This document shows, in pieces, positions 35,239-43,987 of a stretch of 47,043 bases of DNA. Under the pieces are notes generated by a model that saw only the letters and a program-made list of their open reading frames with translations, had not been told where the DNA came from and did no database searches. This stretch comes from Massilia sp. YIM B02763 (GTDB lineage: Bacteria; Pseudomonadota; Gammaproteobacteria; Burkholderiales; Burkholderiaceae_D), in the NCBI RefSeq assembly GCF_030412015.1, contig NZ_JASNRD010000011.1, positions 128,384-175,426 on the forward strand, written 5' to 3'. Every line of letters starts with the position of its first letter. Position 1 is the stretch's first letter. A program made the position numbers and the translations under genes.

Positions 35239-36576
35239 TCAGTACAGCGCCGCGTCCTTCACCGCATCCCAGGCGGCGCCGGCGATCGCCGTCTCGACCC
35301 GGTTGCGGCCCGCGGCCTTGGCCGCGTACATGGCCCGGTCGGCGCACACGAACAGGTGCTCGATCTGGTCCAGCTGGGTCGGCACGATGGTCGCCACGCC
35401 GACCGAGACGGTCAGCCACGGCGAGGTCTGGGAGCGCGGGTTCGGCACCTCCAGCGCTTCCACCGCGGCGCGGATCTTCTCGGCGAGCAGCGTGGCGCCC
35501 TCGAGCGGGGTGTCGGCGAACAGCAGCACGAATTCCTCGCCGCCGTAGCGCGCCGCCAGGTCGGTCGGACGCAGCGCGTGTTCCTGCAGCGCCTGCGCGA
35601 CCTTCTGCAGGCAGACGTCGCCCGTCGCGTGGCCGAGCGTGTCGTTGTACAGCTTGAAGTGGTCGACGTCGAGCACGACGAGCGACAGCGGCTGGCTGCT
35701 GCGGATCGCGCGCTGCCATTCCTTTTCCAGGAAGGCGTCGAAGTGGCGCCGGTTGGCGATCTTGGTCAGCGGGTCGACCATGGCGGCGCGCTGCAGCGCG
35801 TCTTCCGACTGCTTGTGGTGCGAGATGTCGTGCAGCAGGGCGACGAACAGCCCGTCGGCCGCATGCATCGGCGTCATGGTCAGGTCCATCGCGCGCAGGC
35901 CGCCGTCGCGGTGGCGGATCTGCACTTCGCGCGTGCCGCTGCCGCCCATCGCCTCCAGCGAGGCGCAATTCCCCACGTCGGGCGCGTCGGCCAGCAGGTC
36001 GGCCAGCGAGCGGCCCACCAGGTCTTCCGGCGTGTAGCCCAGGTAGCGGTCGCAAGCCGGGTTGGCATACTGCACGCGGCCGCAGCGCTCCAGGATCAGC
36101 AGGCCCTGGTCCATGCTGTTGACGATCATGCGCAGGCGGTCGGCCTGGGCGGTCTGGGTCTCGCTGCTGCTGCGCAGGCGCAGCTGGGCGCGCACGCGCG
36201 CGCACACTTCCTCCATGCGCAGGGGCTTGGGAATGTAGTCGGCCGCGCCGATGTCGAAGCCGGCCACGATGTCCTCGGTCTCGCCGCGCGCGCTCATGAA
36301 GATCACCGGAATGCGCGCCGTGGCCGGATTGGCCTTCAGGCGGCGGCAAGTCTCCAGCCCGTCGATGCCGGGCATGACGACGTCCAGCAGCACCAGGTCG
36401 GGCTTGATGCGCTGGGCGATGTCGAGCGCGCGGTCGCCGGACGTGGCCACGAAGGTCTGGTAACCCTGGCGCAGCATCATCGTGCGCAGTAACCCCAGGT
36501 TGTCGGGCGCGTCGTCGACGATGAGGATGGCAGGCTTGCGCAGGTCGGCCAGGGGGGCGATGGCGAGATTGGTCAT
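35239..36576 (-). CDS. Response regulator with PAS and GGEEF diguanylate cyclase
   Basis: A 445-residue soluble c-di-GMP synthase. A receiver domain (about 15-130) has phosphoacceptor Asp65 in VLLDVVMPG and Lys in YIPKPL. A PAS domain (about 145-262) follows, then GGDEF (about 268-430) with an intact GGEEF active motif at 345-349. The inhibitory site RPTD (336-339) lies five residues before it, so the enzyme should be product-inhibited. Phosphorylation probably controls dimerisation as in PleD/WspR. No cognate histidine kinase is adjacent, making it an orphan regulator. Start ATG 36576 is chosen because the upstream in-frame ATG would overlap the -10 element at 36619-36624. Confidence 0.93.
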   Translation of the reverse strand: MTNLAIAPLADLRKPAILIVDDAPDNLGLLRTMMLRQGYQTFVATSGDRALDIAQRIKPDLVLLDVVMPGIDGLETCRRLKANPATARIPVIFMSARGETEDIVAGFDIGAADYIPKPLRMEEVCARVRAQLRLRSSSETQTAQADRLRMIVNSMDQGLLILERCGRVQYANPACDRYLGYTPEDLVGRSLADLLADAPDVGNCASLEAMGGSGTREVQIRHRDGGLRAMDLTMTPMHAADGLFVALLHDISHHKQSEDALQRAAMVDPLTKIANRRHFDAFLEKEWQRAIRSSQPLSLVVLDVDHFKLYNDTLGHATGDVCLQKVAQALQEHALRPTDLAARYGGEEFVLLFADTPLEGATLLAEKIRAAVEALEVPNPRSQTSPWLTVSVGVATIVPTQLDQIEHLFVCADRAMYAAKAAGRNRVETAIAGAAWDAVKDAALY

Positions 36577-36618
36577 ACTGTGCCTTGTCAGGGCTGCAGG
36601 GATGAGGGAGCGTGCGAA

Positions 36619-36648
36619 ATCATACACCCCGCATCTTAAGATTGCGCA
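36619..36648 (-). promoter_or_regulatory. Candidate promoter of the response-regulator cyclase
   Basis: On the minus strand TATGAT (36624-36619) is a good -10. TTGCGC lies 19 bases further upstream (36649-36644 region), a somewhat long spacing. Transcription would start about 40 bases before the ATG at 36576. Confidence 0.35.
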
Positions 36649-36698
36649 ATTAATCGTTTGACGATTGGAAAACTTTGTGACTTTTGTACAACCGACAA

Positions 36699-36718
36699 TT
36701 GTTCACTGATTTGAACAA
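36699..36718. promoter_or_regulatory. Operator-like dyad TTGTTCA-N6-TGAACAA
   Basis: Perfect 7-base inverted repeats separated by 6 bases lie in the AT-rich gap between the cyclase gene and the 3' end of the aminotransferase gene. The position is about 90 bases upstream of the cyclase promoter. The binding protein is unknown. Confidence 0.4.
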
Positions 36719-36808
36719 ATGTCGAAACCGGTAGTTACATTGCCGGCGGGGAGGGCGGCGCGGGCCGGGCGGCCCGCGCGCGGGGATGTTGCGTGGCTGG
36801 CCAGGCGA

Positions 36809-38002
36809 TTACAGCTGCGACTTGATGATCTGGCCCAGGGTCGCGATGCCTTCGCGGATGCGTTCCGGCGGCACGGTCACGAAGGACAGGCGCAGCGTGT
36901 TGGAGGCCGGCTCGTTGGCGTAGAACGGCGCGCCCGGCACGAAGGCGACGCGCGCGGCCAGCGCCTGTTCGAGCAGCTTGGTGGCGTCGAGCTGCTTGGG
37001 CAGCTTGACCCAGATGAACATGCCGCCTTCCGGACGGGTCCAGGTCACGCTGTCCGGGAAGTGCTCGTCGAGCGCGTCCAGCATCACCTGGCACTGGTTG
37101 GCGTACAGGGTGCGGATGGTCGGGATGTGGCGGTCCAGGAAACCGTCCTTGACGACTTCGTGCACGACCATCTGGGTCAGCTGGGCGGTGTGCAGGTCGG
37201 CCGCCTGCTTGGCCAGCTCAAGGCGGCGCACCAGCGGCAGCGGGGCGCAGACGTAGCCCAGGCGAATGCCCGGGGTCAGCACCTTCGAGAACGAGCCCAT
37301 GTAGATGACGCCGTCCGGGTTCATCGACACCATGCGCGGCATCGGCTCGCCCTTGTACGACAGGGCGCCGTACGGGTCGTCCTCGATCAGCGGCAGGCCC
37401 AGGCGGGCGCAGGTCTCGACCAGTTCCTGGCGGCGCGCCAGCGACAGCGAGCGGCCGGTCGGGTTCTGGAAGTTGGGCAGCGAGTACAGCAGGCGGGCGC
37501 CGTCGGCCAGGCCGGCGATCGAAGACGGCACCAGGCCGTCGTCGTCGGTCTCGACCGAGCGGAATTCCGGACGGTAGACGGAGAACGCCTGCAGCGCGCC
37601 CAGGTAGCTCGGGGTCTCGACCAGCACCGGGCTGCCTTCGTCGACCAGCACCTTGCCCAGCAGGTCCAGCGCCTGCTGCGAGCCGGACACCATCAGGATC
37701 TGTTCCGGCAGGATCTTCGTGCCTTCCGTGGACAGGGAATTCGCAATCCACTCGCGCAGCGGGGCGTAGCCGTCGGTCGGGCCGTATTGCAGGGCCTGCT
37801 TGCCGGTCTCGGTCAGCACCTTGTCATAGGCCGCCTTCATGACGTCGACCGGGAAGGTGGCGGGCGAGGGCAGGCCGCCGGCGAAGGAAATGATTTCCGG
37901 ACGCTGGGTGATTTTCAGGATCTCGCGGATCGCCGAGCTTTGCAGCTGCTGCGCGCGTTCCGAAAACTGCCACTGGATGGGATTGGGATTTTCGATTTTC
38001 AT
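36809..38002 (-). CDS. PLP-dependent aminotransferase (2-aminoadipate / LysN-like)
   Basis: A 397-residue fold-type-I aminotransferase of the class that includes LysN/2-aminoadipate and multi-substrate aromatic/branched aminotransferases, without the MocR DNA-binding domain. Blocks are ISFAGGLPSPATFP (about 37-50), YGPTDGYAPLREWI (about 73-86), NFQNPTGRSLS (about 182-192), EDDPYGALSY and the PLP lysine in YMGSFSKVLTPGIRLGY. Substrate range cannot be fixed. It follows the Rid gene on the same strand with a 118-base gap and may share its transcript; Rid proteins commonly accompany PLP enzymes because these release enamines. Confidence 0.9.
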   Translation of the reverse strand: MKIENPNPIQWQFSERAQQLQSSAIREILKITQRPEIISFAGGLPSPATFPVDVMKAAYDKVLTETGKQALQYGPTDGYAPLREWIANSLSTEGTKILPEQILMVSGSQQALDLLGKVLVDEGSPVLVETPSYLGALQAFSVYRPEFRSVETDDDGLVPSSIAGLADGARLLYSLPNFQNPTGRSLSLARRQELVETCARLGLPLIEDDPYGALSYKGEPMPRMVSMNPDGVIYMGSFSKVLTPGIRLGYVCAPLPLVRRLELAKQAADLHTAQLTQMVVHEVVKDGFLDRHIPTIRTLYANQCQVMLDALDEHFPDSVTWTRPEGGMFIWVKLPKQLDATKLLEQALAARVAFVPGAPFYANEPASNTLRLSFVTVPPERIREGIATLGQIIKSQL

Positions 38003-38120
38003 ACTGGTCTCACAGGAAGGACGGCGTTGGTGCGTCGGCCATTATAAAGCACGCCGGGTAGGCCGCTTTTAATAATAGAGCCCGCCTGGTGGGCAGGCCC
38101 CGTCGGGTACTGCGTGAAGC

Positions 38121-38582
38121 TTAAGCGATTTCCGCGATCAATTCGATTTCCACGCAGGTGCCGCGCGGCAGCGACGCAACGCCGAAGGCGGAGCGGGCGT
38201 GCTTGCCGGCCTCGCCGAACACTTCGCCGATCAGTTCCGAGGCGCCGTTGGTGACCAGGTGCTGTTCGTTGTATTCCGGGGTCGAGGCGACCAGGCTCAT
38301 CACCTTGACGATGCGCTTGACGCGGTTCAGGTCGCCGCCGCAGGCTTCCTGCAGCGTGCCGATCAGGTCGATCGCGACGGAGCGCGCCGCGGCCTGGCCG
38401 TCGGCCGTGGTCTTGTCCTTGCCCAGGATGCCCACCGTGGGCGAACCGTCGGCGTTCTTGGCGATGTGGCCGGAGATGAAGACCAGGTTGCCGGTCTGCA
38501 CGTACATGACGTAGGCGGCGGCCGGGGTCGCCGGCGCGGCCAGGGTGATGTTCAGTTCTTTGAGTTTGTCGTAGACGGACAT
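38121..38582 (-). CDS. RidA/YjgF-family protein lacking the catalytic Arg
   Basis: A 153-residue Rid-family protein forming trimers with clefts between subunits. The core YVMYVQTGNLVFISGHIA (about 25-42) and the C-terminal VEIELIAEIA are typical. E. coli RidA needs Arg105, in the VARLPK stretch before the last strand, to deaminate enamines and imines. The equivalent stretch here reads VASLPR, so the Arg is replaced by Ser and RidA-type 2-aminoacrylate deaminase activity is unlikely. It therefore belongs to one of the Arg-less Rid subfamilies. It is upstream of the aminotransferase on the same strand and diverges from the first czcE-like gene. Confidence 0.88.
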   Translation of the reverse strand: MSVYDKLKELNITLAAPATPAAAYVMYVQTGNLVFISGHIAKNADGSPTVGILGKDKTTADGQAAARSVAIDLIGTLQEACGGDLNRVKRIVKVMSLVASTPEYNEQHLVTNGASELIGEVFGEAGKHARSAFGVASLPRGTCVEIELIAEIA

Positions 38583-38658
38583 GGGTTCCCCAGGTTGCTT
38601 GAAAAGAGCCGGTATTGTACGACGCCGCGGCGCGCGAATGAGACGGCGCGGCAGTTTA

Positions 38659-38703
38659 TTGAGCCAGGCAGGCATGGCCGCCAAAGTCTTGCCTTCATAC
38701 ACT
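38659..38703 (+). promoter_or_regulatory. RclR-type promoter motif upstream of the first czcE-like gene
   Basis: TTGAGC (38659-38664), 6 bases, GGCATGGCCGC (38671-38681), 16 bases, TACACT (38698-38703). The spacing is identical to the motifs before the second czcE-like gene and rclC. The GGCATGGC element overlaps the -35 position, as for class II AraC-family activators. Start of transcription would be near 38710. Confidence 0.65.
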
Positions 38704-38772
38704 ATCTCTACCGCAACGCCACTGACGAGCAGCGGCGCACGGATCCCGTCCAACCACCACAAGAGAGATATC

Positions 38773-39114
38773 ATGAACACACTGCGCTCCTTTTCCCTGA
38801 CCGGCCTGGTCCTCGCTTCCACCCTGTTCGCCGGCGCCGTCCAGGCCGCCGACCAGCATGACGCCGCCTGGTACGGCGTCGCCGCGCCGGACCACACGGC
38901 CCAGCGCAAGATCGAGATCAAGGCCGACACCCGCTGGGTCAACGTCACCAATGGCGAGACCGTCACCTTCGTCGCCGACGGCCAGCGCTTCACCTTCCAC
39001 TTCCAGACGTATCCGACCACGCAGGTCGTCGACCTGGCGACCCTCGCCCCGGCCGGCGTGAGCATCAAGCCGGTGCGCGTGTACGTCGCGGAGTCGCCGG
39101 AGAACCGCGGATGA
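38773..39114 (+). CDS. CzcE-like periplasmic protein, copy 1
   Basis: A 113-residue exported protein with a signal peptide cleaved after AGAVQA. The mature part, ADQHDAAWYGVAAPDH followed by TRWVNVTNGETVTFVADG, FTFHFQTYP and PAGVSIKPVRVYVAE, is a small beta-rich domain of the CzcE family. CzcE of Cupriavidus metallidurans is a periplasmic copper-binding protein. His residues occur at the mature N-terminus and in FTFHF, possible ligands. A paralogue with the same block order is at 41041. It is the first gene of a likely operon with rclR, which begins 49 bases downstream. RclR control of this promoter is inferred from a shared motif. Confidence 0.82.
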   Translation: MNTLRSFSLTGLVLASTLFAGAVQAADQHDAAWYGVAAPDHTAQRKIEIKADTRWVNVTNGETVTFVADGQRFTFHFQTYPTTQVVDLATLAPAGVSIKPVRVYVAESPENRG

Positions 39115-39163
39115 GCGGACGGGCACCCCTGCCTTTCTTCGACACGCGCGTCCATCGCCACCG

Positions 39164-40096
39164 ATGGACGCGCTGAGCCATTTCCTGGCGCTGTACGCGC
39201 CCAGCGGCAGCCTGGACGTGCGCTGCCACCTCAACGCCCCCTGGGAACTCGAGCACCAGCGCGAAGCCGCCGGCGTCGCCACCTACCACGTGGTCGTCGC
39301 CGGCGAGGCGCGCCTCGACATGGCGGGCCATCCTTCCGTCCTGCTGCACGCGGGCGACATCGTCGTCTTCCCGCGCGGGAGCGCGCACCGCCTGCGCGCC
39401 GGGACGGGCGCGGGAGCGGAACCGGCCGCGCCGGCGCCGCGCGACGTGCCCAACGCCGGCCTTCCCGTGCGCGTGAAAGCCAATGGCGGCGACGGCGCCT
39501 CCTGCGACATCCTGTGCGGTCGCTTCGTGTTCGACGACGCGGCCGGACAGGCGTTGCTGGCCGCGCTGCCGGAGATGCTGCTGGTGCGCAGCGCCGACAA
39601 GGCGGAATTCTGCGACCTGCGCGCGCTCATCGCGATGCTGCGCCGCGAGACCGGGACCATGCGTCCCGGGGGCGCGGTGCTGGTGTCGCAGCTGTCGTCC
39701 GTGCTGTTCGGCCTCCTGATCCGCGCCTGGACCGACGAGACGCACGCGCTGCAAGGCATGCTCGGCGCGCTCGCCGAGCGCCGCCTGCAGCCGGCCCTGC
39801 TGGGCATGTTCGCCGAGCCGGCGCGCCAGTGGACGCTGGAAGACATGGCGCGCGCCTGCCACATGTCGCGCGCCACCTTCGTGCGCCTGTTCCACCAGGC
39901 CAGCGGCACCAGCGCGGCCCTGATGCTGCTGCAGATCCGCATGGCCAATGCCGCGCGCTGGCTGGCGCGCGGCGGGCGCTCGATCGCCGCCGTCGCGCTG
40001 GCGGCCGGCTACCAGTCCGACGCCGCATTCGCGCGCGCCTTCAAGAAGCATTTCGGCGTCGGCCCCGGCGCTTACCGGCGCACACCGCAGGCCTGA
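39164..40096 (+). CDS. rclR: RclR-type AraC regulator of reactive chlorine response
   Basis: A 310-residue AraC-family activator with an N-terminal cupin and a C-terminal tandem helix-turn-helix (about 210-305; LEDMARACHMSRATFVRLFHQASG split at about 213-236). The N-terminus MDALSHFLALYAPSGSLD closely resembles E. coli RclR. Cys21, one of the residues oxidised by HOCl in E. coli RclR, is conserved. A second cysteine pair, C114-x3-C118, falls where E. coli has its other redox cysteines, after an insertion of about 28 Ala/Pro-rich residues. The context agrees: rclC follows on the opposite strand. It probably activates its own operon through the motif before the first czcE-like gene. Confidence 0.88.
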   Translation: MDALSHFLALYAPSGSLDVRCHLNAPWELEHQREAAGVATYHVVVAGEARLDMAGHPSVLLHAGDIVVFPRGSAHRLRAGTGAGAEPAAPAPRDVPNAGLPVRVKANGGDGASCDILCGRFVFDDAAGQALLAALPEMLLVRSADKAEFCDLRALIAMLRRETGTMRPGGAVLVSQLSSVLFGLLIRAWTDETHALQGMLGALAERRLQPALLGMFAEPARQWTLEDMARACHMSRATFVRLFHQASGTSAALMLLQIRMANAARWLARGGRSIAAVALAAGYQSDAAFARAFKKHFGVGPGAYRRTPQA

Positions 40097-40132
40097 GACT
40101 GCGCTCCATCGTTCCGCTGTCCCATTCCATCA

Positions 40133-40172
40133 AAGGAAAACGCCGGCCGCACCCCACGGGATGCGGCCGGCG
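40133..40172 (-). terminator. Intrinsic terminator of rclC
   Basis: A perfect 11-bp stem CGCCGGCCGCA / TGCGGCCGGCG (40141-40151 and 40162-40172) with a 10-base loop is followed on the minus strand by TTTTCCTTT. It lies about 40 bases after the rclC stop and just after the convergent rclR gene. Confidence 0.75.
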
Positions 40173-40212
40173 CACCGTCCATGCGGGTGCCGGACCGATG
40201 CCGGTGTCCGGC

Positions 40213-40788
40213 CTATGCCGCGCCGCGCTCGCGCAGCAGGGCGCGCGCCGAATCCGCGATCGCCACCACGGCGCCCGCCGACATCATCGTGTCCTTCAGG
40301 ATCAGGCGTCCCATGCCCGAGAGGTAGGGAAAGCCGTGCTGGGCGTCGCCCAGCGCGGGCACCCATGCTTCCGGCGTGGTGACGAGGAAGGACAGCGTCA
40401 CGAACGGTGTGAAGAAGGCGAGCACGCCGCCCGCCAGCCCGGCCTTGCGCGAGACGGGATTGAGCAGCAGCAGGCCGGCGATGACCAGTTCGACGGTGCC
40501 CAGGCCGTTCGAATAGCCGTAGGTATTGTTGGCCGTCTGCCAGGCGCGCTGCTCGGGCTTCAGTTCGCCCTCGTGCGTGAAGTGTTCCTTGTACTGGTCG
40601 GGATGCTTGTAGAAGAAGGACATGAACGGGCTTTGCGCGACCATCGGCGTGATGCTGTCCGCTTCGTAGGGCACGAACTTGAGCAGGCCGATCCAGATGA
40701 AGACGATGGCGATCGACAGGCGGATCAGGTGGGTGCCGAGCTTGTCGGCGCGGCCCAGGGTACGGAGGGATTGTTCGTAGACTGACAT
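40213..40788 (-). CDS. rclC: RclC (YkgB, DUF417) inner-membrane protein
   Basis: A 191-residue membrane protein of the YkgB/DUF417 family with four hydrophobic helices, related to DoxX. It matches E. coli RclC over nearly its full length, with identical stretches such as SIAIVFIWIGLLKFVPYEAD (one I/M difference) and TTPEAWVPALGD. In E. coli RclC is needed for resistance to reactive chlorine species and is co-expressed with rclA and rclB; its biochemical role is unknown. Here neither rclA nor rclB is nearby. AAGGATG precedes the ATG at 40788. It is divergent from the second czcE-like gene and shares the conserved promoter motif. Confidence 0.93.
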   Translation of the reverse strand: MSVYEQSLRTLGRADKLGTHLIRLSIAIVFIWIGLLKFVPYEADSITPMVAQSPFMSFFYKHPDQYKEHFTHEGELKPEQRAWQTANNTYGYSNGLGTVELVIAGLLLLNPVSRKAGLAGGVLAFFTPFVTLSFLVTTPEAWVPALGDAQHGFPYLSGMGRLILKDTMMSAGAVVAIADSARALLRERGAA

Positions 40789-40815
40789 GGTGCATCCTTG
40801 AGTTGTGGAGCGGCC

Positions 40816-40860
40816 AGTCTAGTGAGCGGATCGACGCGCGGCCATGCCGCGGCGGCTCGA
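40816..40860 (-). promoter_or_regulatory. RclR-type promoter motif upstream of rclC
   Basis: On the minus strand: TCGAGC (40860-40855), 6 bases, GGCATGGCCGC (40848-40838), 16 bases, TAGACT (40821-40816). The geometry is identical to the two plus-strand copies. Transcription would begin near 40809, giving a leader of about 21 bases. Confidence 0.65.
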
Positions 40861-40933
40861 TTCGCTGCTTGCGCGGCTCATTGCACTACTCGCCCAGTGC
40901 GAGCGTCGCAGGTCGAGACGATCGGACAAATCG

Positions 40934-40978
40934 TCGAGCGCGGCGGGCATGGCTGCGGGGGAGGACCAGGCCTACACT
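40934..40978 (+). promoter_or_regulatory. RclR-type promoter motif upstream of the second czcE-like gene
   Basis: TCGAGC (40934-40939), 6 bases, GGCATGGCTGC (40946-40956), 16 bases, TACACT (40973-40978). It differs from the copy at 38659 in two bases of the fixed positions. The leader to the ATG at 41041 would be about 56 bases. Confidence 0.65.
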
Positions 40979-41040
40979 GTGTCCATGGGTTCACGGCATC
41001 GCAAGCCCGCGAATCCTTCTCTCACAAGAAAGGACATATC

Positions 41041-41385
41041 ATGAAAACCACTACCGCTTCGCTGTTCCTGTCCCTGACCGCCGCCGCCGCCCTGTTCGCA
41101 GGCAGCGCCCAGGCCGCCGATGTCGCCCACGACGCCTCGTATTACGGCAGCACCGCGGCCGTCAAGACCGCCGACCGCACCATCGTGATCAAGCCGAACA
41201 CGCGCTGGGTCAACGTGAAGAACGGCGAGACCGTGACCTTCGCCTCCGGCGACCAGAACTTCACCTTCCACTTCGACACCTATCCGCAGACCCAGGTCGT
41301 CAAGCTGGACGCCATCGCTCCCGCCGGCGTGAACGTGGCCCCGGTGCGCGTCTACGTGGCCGACACGCGCGAAGTCAACAACTGA
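41041..41385 (+). CDS. CzcE-like periplasmic protein, copy 2
   Basis: A 114-residue exported CzcE-family protein with a signal peptide cleaved after AGSAQA. The mature domain has the same block order as the paralogue at 38773: ADVAHDASYYGSTAA, TRWVNVKNGETVTFASG, FTFHFDTYPQTQVV, then PAGVNVAPVRVYVAD. More than half of the mature residues appear identical to copy 1. The HD pair after the cleavage site and the His in FTFHF are kept in both copies, marking them as candidate metal ligands. AAAGGA precedes the ATG. It is divergent from rclC, sharing a 252-base intergenic region that holds two oppositely directed copies of the common promoter motif. Confidence 0.82.
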   Translation: MKTTTASLFLSLTAAAALFAGSAQAADVAHDASYYGSTAAVKTADRTIVIKPNTRWVNVKNGETVTFASGDQNFTFHFDTYPQTQVVKLDAIAPAGVNVAPVRVYVADTREVNN

Positions 41386-41398
41386 CCACGGCCGTCGT

Positions 41399-42367
41399 TC
41401 AGCCTCCCGCCAGGATCGGTGCGAACAGGGAGGCGTCGACGTTGCCGCCCGTGAGCGGCAGGCCGACCTTCCTGCCGCCCAGGCGGCCCTGCGCCCGCAG
41501 CCCCAGCGCCGCGGCCAGGGCCGCCGCGCCGGCGCCTTCGGCCAGGTTGTGCGTGCAGCGGTACAGCACGCGCATCGCGTCGGCGACTTCCGCGTCGCTC
41601 ACGGCCAGTACGTCGTCGGCCTGCTCCAGCACGACGGCGAGCGAATCCGGATCCGGCACGCGGCAGGCCAGGCCGTCCGCCACCGCCGTCGTCACCGGCG
41701 CCGGCATGGCCTGGCGCGCGCGGAACGACAGCTGGTAAGCGGGCGCCTGCGTCGACACGACGCCGACCAGGCGCACCGACAGGCCGAGCGCCGCGCGGGC
41801 CGCCGCGGCGCCGCAGAAGCCCGAGCCCTGGCCGATGGGCACCAGCGCCAGGTCCAGGTCCGGGCAGGCGCGGAAGAACTCCATCCATCCCGTCGCCACG
41901 CCCGCCACCAGGTCGGGGTGGCAGGACGGCACCATGTGCAGGCCGTCGCGCGCGGCCAGCGCCAGCGCGTGCTCCCGGCTTTCCTGGAATTCGCTCCCAT
42001 GCTCGATCAGCTCGGCGTCGAGGGCGCGCATCGCCGCATTCTTTTCGCTGCTGTTCCCGTGCGGGACGACGATCGTCGCGTGGACGCCGTGGCGGCGCGC
42101 GGCAAAGGCGACCGACTGGCCGTGGTTGCCGCGCGTGGCGGCGATCACGCCGCGCAGGCCCGGTGCGCGCCGCAGCAGGCGGTCCATGTAGACCAGGCCA
42201 CCGCGCACCTTGAAGGCGCCCGTCGGCGCGTGGTTCTCGTGCTTGATCCAGGTTCTCGTGCCCAGCGCGTCGTCCAGCAGCGGCCAGCCGTATTGCGGCG
42301 TGGGCGGCATGGCGGCGTACACCAGGCGGGCGGCGTCTTCGATATCGGCGAGGTCGGGCAATGGCAT
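41399..42367 (-). CDS. Threonine/serine dehydratase-like PLP enzyme
   Basis: A 322-residue fold-type-II PLP enzyme of the threonine/serine dehydratase group, which deaminates hydroxy amino acids to 2-keto acids. The PLP lysine lies in APTGAFKVRGG (about 48-58), NHGQSVAFAAR (about 81-91) binds substrate and cofactor, GQGSGFCGAAAA (about 179-190) is the phosphate loop with G replaced in part by SGFCG, and LTGGNVD is near the end. No C-terminal ACT regulatory domain is present, so it resembles catabolic rather than biosynthetic forms. Hydroxyectoine-type dehydratases are an alternative. The ATG at 42367 follows GGAG. It converges on the second czcE-like gene. Confidence 0.88.
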   Translation of the reverse strand: MPLPDLADIEDAARLVYAAMPPTPQYGWPLLDDALGTRTWIKHENHAPTGAFKVRGGLVYMDRLLRRAPGLRGVIAATRGNHGQSVAFAARRHGVHATIVVPHGNSSEKNAAMRALDAELIEHGSEFQESREHALALAARDGLHMVPSCHPDLVAGVATGWMEFFRACPDLDLALVPIGQGSGFCGAAAARAALGLSVRLVGVVSTQAPAYQLSFRARQAMPAPVTTAVADGLACRVPDPDSLAVVLEQADDVLAVSDAEVADAMRVLYRCTHNLAEGAGAAALAAALGLRAQGRLGGRKVGLPLTGGNVDASLFAPILAGG

Positions 42368-42407
42368 GGGTCGGATCTCCTGAAATGGTTCGGCAAGCAT
42401 ACTATCG

Positions 42408-42611
42408 TTTGACCCGAGCGATACCTCCGAGCTGGCACAGCTGTACCGCGGGATCGGCGTGGAGGTGGGCGCGTATTTCCAGGGCATCGGGCGGATAGCG
42501 CGCCTGCCCGGCGTGCGCGACGCCCTGGCCGCGCGGGTGGCCAGGGAGAAACCGCAGCTGCGCAACGGCCATACCGTCGTGCTCGTCGCAAGGAAGGAAC
42601 GGGTCGCCTGA
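42408..42611 (+). pseudogene. Probable C-terminal gene remnant without a start
   Basis: A 67-codon plus-strand reading frame ends at TGA 42609-42611. It is bounded upstream by an in-frame TGA, with no ATG and only an internal GTG as a possible start. The translated end (FDPSDTSELAQLYRGIGVEVG, split by a short loop from LRNGHTVVLVARKER) has a protein-like composition. It lies in a 249-base gap between two minus-strand genes. I do not recognise the family. It may be the remnant of a deleted gene or a chance frame in GC-rich DNA. Confidence 0.35.
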
Positions 42612-42616
42612 GCGCG

Positions 42617-43983
<1,367 letters not shown>

Positions 43984-43987
<4 letters not shown>

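Noticed and set aside
38773..41385. A czc heavy-metal efflux operon
   Set aside because: Only CzcE-like proteins are present; no czcA, czcB, czcC, czcD or metal-sensing regulators, and the neighbours are rcl genes.
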